NCBI GenBank assembly: GCA_031412355.1
Contig: JANOCR010000344.1
Coordinates: 1 to 11,008, forward strand
From: JAENVT01 sp031412355
GTDB taxonomy: Bacteria > Actinomycetota > Acidimicrobiia > Acidimicrobiales > Ilumatobacteraceae
Direction: 5' to 3'
Length of the DNA stretch: 11,008 bases
Shown here: piece by piece, positions 5,873 through 11,008 of the stretch
How positions within the stretch are numbered: the stretch's first letter is position 1
Layout: the number at the start of each line of letters is the position of its first letter
Notes under the pieces: model-generated
What the model saw: only the letters and a program-made list of their open reading frames with translations
Database searches by the model: none
What the model was told of the DNA's origin: nothing
Position numbers and translations under genes: made by a program

Positions 5873-7750
5873 ATGACGGACACCGTAGATCGCCCTGCCG
5901 GGCGCGAAGCCGAGACCATCACACGGGTGGTCGTGAGGTTCGCCGGTGATTCCGGCGATGGCATGCAACTGACGGGTGACCGCTTCACGTCGGTCAGCGC
6001 AACGTTCGGAAACGACCTGTCGACGTTGCCCGAGTACCCGGCCGAGATTCGCGCTCCAGCGGGCACGGTCAATGGCGTGTCGAGCTTCCAGGTGCAGATC
6101 AGCGACCATGACATCACGACCCCTGGCGACGAGCCGAGCGTGTTGATCGCCATGAACCCGGCTGCGCTGAAGGCCGACCTCGGCCGGCTCGAGCAGCACG
6201 GTCTGTTGATCGTCAACAGTGATGCATTCGGAGAGCGCGACCTGGCCAAGGCCGGGTACGCGGCCAACCCGTTGACCGACGACTCTCTCGTCGGGTATCG
6301 CGTCGTCGAAGTGCCGATGACCTCGCTGACGCAAAAGGCCACCGAGTCACTGGGTGTGAAGCCTCGCGACGCCGAGCGTTCGAAGAACTTCTTTGCACTC
6401 GGGTTGGTGTCGTGGCTGTATTCGCGGCCGACGCAGCCGACCATCGACTGGATCGAGTCCAAGTTCTCCGACGAACTCGTTCGCCTCAGCAACTCCACCG
6501 CGTTCACGGCCGGTTTCAACTTCGGCGAGACCACCGAGCAGTTCGAGCATCGCTTCGTCGTCCTTCCGGCTCACATGCCTGCGGGCGAGTACACCAACAT
6601 CAGCGGCAACGTCGCGCTCGCTTGGGGCCTGGTGGCGGCCGGACAACTTGCCAAGCTGCCCGTCTTTCTCGGCAGTTACCCGATCACACCCGCCAGCGAC
6701 ATCCTGCACGAGCTCTCCAAGCACAAGCACTTCGGTGTACGCACCGTGCAGGCAGAAGACGAGATCGCCGCTGTCGGAATGGCACTGGGCGCAGCCTTCG
6801 CCGGACACCTCGGTGTCACCACCACCAGTGGACCTGGGGTGGCGTTGAAGAGCGAAACGACCAGCTTGGCCGTCTCCCTGGAACTGCCCCTGCTGATCAT
6901 CGACGTGCAGCGCGGTGGGCCCTCGACGGGCTTGCCCACCAAGACCGAGGCGGCGGACCTCAACATTGCGATCTACGGCCGCCACGGCGAAGCCCCGCTC
7001 CCCGTGATCGCCGCGTACAGCCCGGCCAACTGCTTCGACACTGCGATCGAGGCGGCGCGAATCGCGTTGAAGTACCGCACGCCGGTCATCGTGCTCAGCG
7101 ACGGCTACATCGCCAACGGCAGCGAGCCCTGGATGCTGCCCGATGTCGCTTCGTTGCCCGACATCTCAGTGCCGTTCGCCACCGAGATGAACCACACCAA
7201 CGAAGACGGCACAACCGAGTTCTGGCCGTACCTGCGCGACCCCGAGACACTGGCCCGGCCGTGGGCCATCCCCGGCACCCCCGATCTCATGCACCGCGTC
7301 GGTGGCCTCGAGAAAGAAGATGGCCGGGGTGACATCAACTACACGCCCGAGAACCACCAGCGCATGGTCAACCTTCGCGCTGCCAAGATCGCCGGCATCG
7401 CCAACGACATCCCGCCCGCGGTTGCCGTGGGCGATGTCGAAGACGCCGACATCTGCGTGCTCGGTTGGGGTTCGACATGGGCCGCCATCGATGCCGCGGT
7501 GCAACGCACACGCCGTCGAGGCTTGAAGGTTGCGTGGGTGCATCTCACCCACGTCAATCCGTTGCCGCCCAACCTTGGCGAGGTGCTGAGGAAATACCCG
7601 CGTGTCATCGTTCCCGAGCTGAACCTCGGCCAGATGTGCCGCATCGTGCGTGCCAACTACCTCATCGACGCCAAGTCCGTCACCAAGGTCCAGGGCCTGC
7701 CGTTCACGGCACGGGATTTGGAAGACGCCATCGAAGGAGCGCTGAAATGA
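5873..7750 (+). CDS. korA: 2-oxoacid (2-oxoglutarate):ferredoxin oxidoreductase, fused gamma-alpha subunit
   Basis: This 625-residue cytoplasmic protein joins the gamma and alpha domains, as in KorA of mycobacteria. With KorB it oxidatively decarboxylates 2-oxoglutarate to succinyl-CoA using thiamine diphosphate, passing electrons to ferredoxin. The gamma domain (about 17-200) begins VVVRFAGDSGDGMQLTG, its usual signature. The alpha domain starts near residue 240 and carries GSYPITPAS (267-275), QAEDEIAAVG (293-302), TTTSGPG (316-322) and DVQRGGPSTGLPT (344-356), all hallmarks of the pyrimidine-binding half of these enzymes. The C-terminal region (about 520-625) matches the extra alpha domain (GWGSTWAAI, THVNPLPPNL). 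Its stop overlaps korB by 4 bases (ATGA), so the subunits are made together. 2-oxoglutarate as substrate is inferred from the two-subunit architecture; related enzymes use pyruvate or branched-chain 2-oxoacids. No ferredoxin gene is in the window. Confidence 0.95.
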   Translation: MTDTVDRPAGREAETITRVVVRFAGDSGDGMQLTGDRFTSVSATFGNDLSTLPEYPAEIRAPAGTVNGVSSFQVQISDHDITTPGDEPSVLIAMNPAALKADLGRLEQHGLLIVNSDAFGERDLAKAGYAANPLTDDSLVGYRVVEVPMTSLTQKATESLGVKPRDAERSKNFFALGLVSWLYSRPTQPTIDWIESKFSDELVRLSNSTAFTAGFNFGETTEQFEHRFVVLPAHMPAGEYTNISGNVALAWGLVAAGQLAKLPVFLGSYPITPASDILHELSKHKHFGVRTVQAEDEIAAVGMALGAAFAGHLGVTTTSGPGVALKSETTSLAVSLELPLLIIDVQRGGPSTGLPTKTEAADLNIAIYGRHGEAPLPVIAAYSPANCFDTAIEAARIALKYRTPVIVLSDGYIANGSEPWMLPDVASLPDISVPFATEMNHTNEDGTTEFWPYLRDPETLARPWAIPGTPDLMHRVGGLEKEDGRGDINYTPENHQRMVNLRAAKIAGIANDIPPAVAVGDVEDADICVLGWGSTWAAIDAAVQRTRRRGLKVAWVHLTHVNPLPPNLGEVLRKYPRVIVPELNLGQMCRIVRANYLIDAKSVTKVQGLPFTARDLEDAIEGALK

Positions 7751-8769
7751 CCGACACCATCGTGCCGATCACCACCAAGAAGGACTGGACCAGCGATCAA
7801 GAGGTGCGTTGGTGCCCGGGTTGCGGCGACTACGGCATTCTGCTGGCCGTACAGCAACTGATGCCCGACCTCGGGATCAAGCCGGAGAACACGGTGTTTG
7901 TCAGCGGGATCGGCTGCAGTAGCAGGTTCCCGTACTACATGAACACTTATGGCATGCACGGCATCCACGGTCGCGCACCCGCCATCGCCACTGGTGTCGC
8001 GGTGGCCCGCCCGGACCTCGATGTGTGGGTCATCACCGGCGACGGCGACGGGCTGTCGATCGGCGGCAACCATCTCATCCACGCCCTGCGGCGCAATGTC
8101 AACCTGACGATCCTGTTGTTCAACAACCGCATCTACGGGCTGACGAAGGGCCAGTACTCGCCGACCTCGGAGGTGGGCAAGGTCACCAAAAGCACGCCGT
8201 TCGGCTCGGTCGATCCGCCCTTCAACCCGCTGTCCGTCGCCCTCGGCGCTGAGGCCAGTTTCGTGGCTCGCACCCACGATCTCGACCGCAAGCACATGAT
8301 GGAGACCTTCCGCCAGGCACATGCCCACCAGGGCGCGTCGTTCGTCGAGATCTTCCAGAACTGCAACGTGTTCAACGACGGCGCGTTCGACGACGTCACC
8401 AGCCGGCAGGTCCGCGAAGAGATGATGATCGATCTGCACCACGGTCAGCCCATCACCTTCGGCGCCGATGGTCACAAAGGGGTCGTCATGGGCACGGACG
8501 GCTTGCTGCGAATCGTCGAGGTTGCCGACGTCGGTCGGGATGCAATCCTGGTTCACGACGCACATCGCGACGACCCCGGTCTTGCCTTCGCCCTCGCCCG
8601 GTTGTCGCACGACGACCACTCGGCAACGCCTTTCGGGGTGTTCCGCTCCGTCGAACGTCCAGACTACGGAATGGCAGTTGGTCGCCAGATCGCCGAAGCG
8701 TCGTCGAAGAAGGGCCCTGGCGACATCGCCACCCTGTTGCGCAGCAACGGCACCTGGTCCGTCGACTGA
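7747..8769 (+). CDS. korB: 2-oxoacid (2-oxoglutarate):ferredoxin oxidoreductase, beta subunit
   Basis: This 340-residue partner of KorA binds thiamine diphosphate and the [4Fe-4S] cluster. Near the N-terminus WCPGCGDYG supplies Cys23 and Cys26; Cys57 (GIGCSSRFPYY) and Cys206 (FQNCNVFN) complete the four cysteines expected to hold the cluster. The thiamine diphosphate/Mg motif is GDGD (98-101) with the terminal Asn pair at 126-127 (LLFNNRIYG). The segment LTKGQYSPTS (132-141) is typical of KorB. The C-terminal part (about 230-340) is the usual extension of this subunit. The ATG at 7747 overlaps the korA stop, with no independent ribosome binding site needed. A hairpin follows the stop within 5 bases. 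All key residues are present, so the enzyme should be active. Confidence 0.96.
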   Translation: MTDTIVPITTKKDWTSDQEVRWCPGCGDYGILLAVQQLMPDLGIKPENTVFVSGIGCSSRFPYYMNTYGMHGIHGRAPAIATGVAVARPDLDVWVITGDGDGLSIGGNHLIHALRRNVNLTILLFNNRIYGLTKGQYSPTSEVGKVTKSTPFGSVDPPFNPLSVALGAEASFVARTHDLDRKHMMETFRQAHAHQGASFVEIFQNCNVFNDGAFDDVTSRQVREEMMIDLHHGQPITFGADGHKGVVMGTDGLLRIVEVADVGRDAILVHDAHRDDPGLAFALARLSHDDHSATPFGVFRSVERPDYGMAVGRQIAEASSKKGPGDIATLLRSNGTWSVD

Positions 8770-8773
8770 TATT

Positions 8774-8812
8774 GGGCGCGGCTTTTGCCGTGGGTGGCGT
8801 GTTGCCGCGCCC
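8774..8812. terminator. Hairpin between convergent korB and the acyltransferase gene
   Basis: GGGCGCGG (8774-8781) is a perfect inverted match to CCGCGCCC (8805-8812), with a 23-base loop. It lies in the 53-base gap where the + strand korB and the - strand acyltransferase genes end facing each other, so it could stop transcription from both sides. There is a TTTT in the loop but no flanking T-run; the long loop lowers confidence. Confidence 0.55.
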
Positions 8813-8822
8813 GTAACGTTGT

Positions 8823-9581
8823 TCAGTCGGGGGTGCGTGTCACGCCGAGAGGATCCGGGGCGCGCTCGCCACGCAACTCGGCAACGACGGCGACCAGGCG
8901 CCCCATCACCAGATCTGCTGCGAGGCGAACCTCGTCGTTGGTCGGCTCTGTGGTCGGGCCGACGTTCATCAGTGCGCGCACATCGATCGGTGCGCCGATA
9001 CGGGTGTTGACCTTTGGGCGGCGAATCAGGTTGACGAGCAGTGTCGGCACCAGGCGACGACGGCTGACGACTCGATGCCCACCGACCATCGCAACTGGAA
9101 CGATCGGGGCGCCCGTGCGCAATGCCAACCGAACCGCACCGGTCTTGGCGCGTTCCGGCCACATCATCGGATCGCGAGTGAGGCGTCCCTCTGGGAAGAT
9201 GCCGACCGCCTCACCTTCGGCCAGGGCATGCGCTGCTTCGTCGAGCGACGTCGCCGCGTCAGTCGCGCCGCGCTTGACCATGATGAAGCCGAGCTTGCGT
9301 GCGACGGTTCCCAGAAGCGGCGCACGGAAGACTCCCGATGTGGCCAGCAATCGCAGCGACCGCCCCATGCGCCGGCACGCCAGGGCAAGCAGCACGCCAT
9401 CGGCGTAGCTGGTGTGATTGGAGATCACGATGATCGGCCCAGTGGGCAGCGTGCGCGCAGCCTCGCGCCTGCTGCGCTGGCGCTCGATCTCGAGCCTGCT
9501 GAACAACGCTGTCGCCGTGCCGACGACGGCAGCCAGCACCGCATACAGGATTGCGCCGGTGTGACCCGGCTTGCGCCACAT
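8823..9581 (-). CDS. Lysophospholipid acyltransferase family protein (PlsC-like, 1-acylglycerol-3-phosphate acyltransferase)
   Basis: This is a 252-residue membrane-associated acyltransferase. A hydrophobic segment at about residues 9-27 should anchor it. The catalytic NHX4D motif is NHTSYAD (55-61), with His56 and Asp61 as the expected dyad. Motif II appears as VFRAPLLGTVARKLG with KRG (84-104), motif III as GIFPEGRLTRD (127-137) and motif IV as PIVPVAMVGG (159-168). The family typically acylates lysophosphatidic acid or another lysolipid to make phospholipid; the exact acceptor cannot be read here. The ATG lies 11 bases after the aminotransferase stop on the same strand, so both are probably on one transcript, although no good Shine-Dalgarno site is seen. 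The functional link with an aminotransferase is not obvious and may be only co-transcription. Confidence 0.93.
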   Translation of the reverse strand: MWRKPGHTGAILYAVLAAVVGTATALFSRLEIERQRSRREAARTLPTGPIIVISNHTSYADGVLLALACRRMGRSLRLLATSGVFRAPLLGTVARKLGFIMVKRGATDAATSLDEAAHALAEGEAVGIFPEGRLTRDPMMWPERAKTGAVRLALRTGAPIVPVAMVGGHRVVSRRRLVPTLLVNLIRRPKVNTRIGAPIDVRALMNVGPTTEPTNDEVRLAADLVMGRLVAVVAELRGERAPDPLGVTRTPD

Positions 9582-9592
9582 CGGCTACTGCG

Positions 9593-10960
9593 TCAGCCCG
9601 TGTAGAACGCGTCGGCGACAGTGAGAGCCTCGTCGAGAATGGACAGTCCATCTTGGACCTCGTCAACGCTGGCCGTGCACGGCGGCACGACATGCAGCCG
9701 GTTGAAGTGCGTGAACGGCCACAGCCCGCGTTGCTTGCATGCCGCCGCCAGGTCGGCCATTGGCTTGGCGTCGGCCCCCGATGCGTTGTACGGCACGAGT
9801 GGTTGCCGCGTGGCGCGGTCGCTGACGAGATCCAGCGCCCAGAACACCCCGAGGCCGCGGACCTCGCCGATGCTGGGATGGTTGGCCTGGAGCTTCTCGA
9901 GCCCGGGGGCGATCACGTCTGTGCCCAGCATGCGGGCATGGTCGATGATGCCCTCTTCTTTATAGATGTTGATGCTGGCCACGGCCGAAGCGCACGCCAG
10001 AGGATGACCCGAGTAGGTCAGTCCGCCGGGAAAGGCTCGGTCTCGGAACGTGTCGGCGATCGTCTGGCCGATGACCACTCCGCCGAGTGGGAGGTAACCC
10101 GAGTTGACCCCCTTGGCGAAGCACACGAGGTCCGGCTGCACGCCCCACTTCTGAAACGCGAACCACTCGCCGCAGCGGCCGAACCCAGCCATGACTTCGT
10201 CGCAGATCATCACGATGCCGTGCCGATCGCAACGGTCGCGGATGCCCTGCAGGTATCCGTCCGGTGGCACCAGGATGCCGTTCGTGCCGACCACCGTCTC
10301 GAGGATTATGGCCGCAACCGTGTGGCTGCCCTCGACCATCAACACGTCGTCGAGGTGGGCGAGCGCCCGCTCGCATTCCTCGGCCTCGTTGCCGGCGTGG
10401 AATGCGCTGCGATAGGCGTACGGGCCCCAGAACTTGACGACACCGGGCATACCTGGCTCGCTGGGCCAGCGTCGCGGATCGCCGGTCAAAGTGATTGCGC
10501 CGCTGGTACCTCCGTGGTAACTGCGGTAGTGCGTGAGCACCTTGTTGCGATTGGTGTGGAGGCGGGCCATGCGCACGGCGTTCTCGGTTGCCTCGGCGCC
10601 GCCGTTGGTGAAGAACACCATGTTGAGCCGGCTGTCGTCGATCTTCTCGGCGGCGACCTCGCAGATCAATCTGGCGGCCTCGCTACGAGCGTCGTTGGCG
10701 TGAAACGGGGCGACGGTACAGAGCCGGTCCGCTTGCTCTTTGATCGCCGCGACGAGCTTGGGGTGCTGATGGCCGATGTTGACGTTGACCAGTTGGCTGG
10801 AGAAGTCGAGGTACTTGCTGCCATCGTCGGTCCAGAAGTAGCTGCCTGCAGCGCCGGCTACGACGAGCGGGTTGAGCGCGCCCTGCGCGCTCCATGAATG
10901 GAAGACATGAGCGCGATCGCTGGCGAACGCGTTCTCGGGGTGGGTGTCGAGCACGGTCAT
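9593..10960 (-). CDS. Class III omega-aminotransferase (taurine/beta-alanine/GABA type, PLP-dependent)
   Basis: This 455-residue cytoplasmic enzyme belongs to the class III (acetylornithine/omega-amino acid) aminotransferases. Features in order: FFTNGGAEATENA (116-128) for phosphate binding, YRSYHGGT (145-152), the segment ETVVGTNGILVPPDGYL (221-237), ICDEVMAGFGRCG (252-264) with the cofactor-contacting Asp254, and FAKGVNSGYLPLGG (281-294) with Lys283 as the Schiff-base lysine. GGLTYSGHPLACA (312-324) is the usual partner loop. The pattern resembles taurine:pyruvate aminotransferases and relatives acting on beta-alanine or 4-aminobutyrate. Near an LLM oxidoreductase/ABC operon of the hydantoin/pyrimidine type, beta-alanine to malonate semialdehyde is a reasonable but unproven role. 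The start is the ATG at 10960-10958; another ATG 8 bases further upstream is out of frame. No clear Shine-Dalgarno site is visible. Confidence 0.93.
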   Translation of the reverse strand: MTVLDTHPENAFASDRAHVFHSWSAQGALNPLVVAGAAGSYFWTDDGSKYLDFSSQLVNVNIGHQHPKLVAAIKEQADRLCTVAPFHANDARSEAARLICEVAAEKIDDSRLNMVFFTNGGAEATENAVRMARLHTNRNKVLTHYRSYHGGTSGAITLTGDPRRWPSEPGMPGVVKFWGPYAYRSAFHAGNEAEECERALAHLDDVLMVEGSHTVAAIILETVVGTNGILVPPDGYLQGIRDRCDRHGIVMICDEVMAGFGRCGEWFAFQKWGVQPDLVCFAKGVNSGYLPLGGVVIGQTIADTFRDRAFPGGLTYSGHPLACASAVASINIYKEEGIIDHARMLGTDVIAPGLEKLQANHPSIGEVRGLGVFWALDLVSDRATRQPLVPYNASGADAKPMADLAAACKQRGLWPFTHFNRLHVVPPCTASVDEVQDGLSILDEALTVADAFYTG

Positions 10961-11008
10961 GTAGTCATGGTATTCGACACACGCTGTGGCGTACAGACTG
11001 CACTTTGT
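10961..11008. other. Right-edge stub upstream of the aminotransferase gene
   Basis: These 48 bases lie upstream of the aminotransferase start and should hold its leader or part of its promoter. I see no convincing -10/-35 pair, ribosome binding site or coding frame. A small inverted repeat (ACGC 10981-10984 with GCGT 10989-10992) is too short to interpret. Confidence 0.3.

Noticed and set aside
9551..10897. A 448-codon open frame on the + strand opposite the aminotransferase gene
   Set aside because: The - strand frame has intact class III aminotransferase motifs throughout; the + strand frame has no recognisable domain and is an antisense shadow of high-GC coding sequence.

Overview
The window reads as about 11 kb of high-GC actinobacterial chromosome. 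An F420-type luciferase-like oxidoreductase, GTG starts, a lipoprotein with an Ala/Thr/Asp/Pro-rich linker after the lipobox, and a two-subunit 2-oxoacid:ferredoxin oxidoreductase of the mycobacterial KorAB type all point that way. The style resembles Acidimicrobiia (Ilumatobacter-like), but that placement is inference. Coding density is very high: nine protein genes, no gap longer than about 60 bases between genes, and no RNA genes, insertion sequences, phage genes or CRISPR arrays seen.

Region 1 (38-4954, + strand) is one operon: an LLM-class oxidoreductase (probably the TIGR03842 family), an ABC permease, an ABC ATPase, a second permease, then, after a 58-base gap containing a hairpin and a strong ribosome binding site, a lipoprotein of the NMT1/THI5 type. 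The first four genes are joined by three 4-base stop/start overlaps. The operon ends in a perfect 11-bp hairpin, most likely its terminator. The system should import a small heterocyclic or amino compound. Together with the class III aminotransferase at the right end, it fits a hydantoin/pyrimidine-type catabolic neighbourhood. The hydrolases that would prove this are not in the window and may lie beyond its left edge.

Region 2 (4961-5818, + strand) is an EamA/DMT-family transporter. Its longest possible start lies inside the loop of the preceding terminator, so a start further in is preferred.

Region 3 (5873-8769, + strand) is korA-korB, the fused gamma-alpha subunit and the beta subunit of 2-oxoglutarate:ferredoxin oxidoreductase, linking the TCA cycle to ferredoxin reduction. 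It begins with a strong ribosome binding site and ends at an 8-bp hairpin shared with the convergent genes.

Region 4 (8823-10960, - strand) is a two-gene unit. A class III omega-aminotransferase is transcribed first, followed 11 bases later by a PlsC-type lysophospholipid acyltransferase. The two point leftward toward korB.

Overall this is an ordinary metabolic region. I found no convincing undescribed system. The points most worth checking are the transporter start inside a terminator, two bulged hairpins set just ahead of strong ribosome binding sites, two possible disulfide pairs in the binding protein, and the unassigned substrate of the oxidoreductase/transporter operon.
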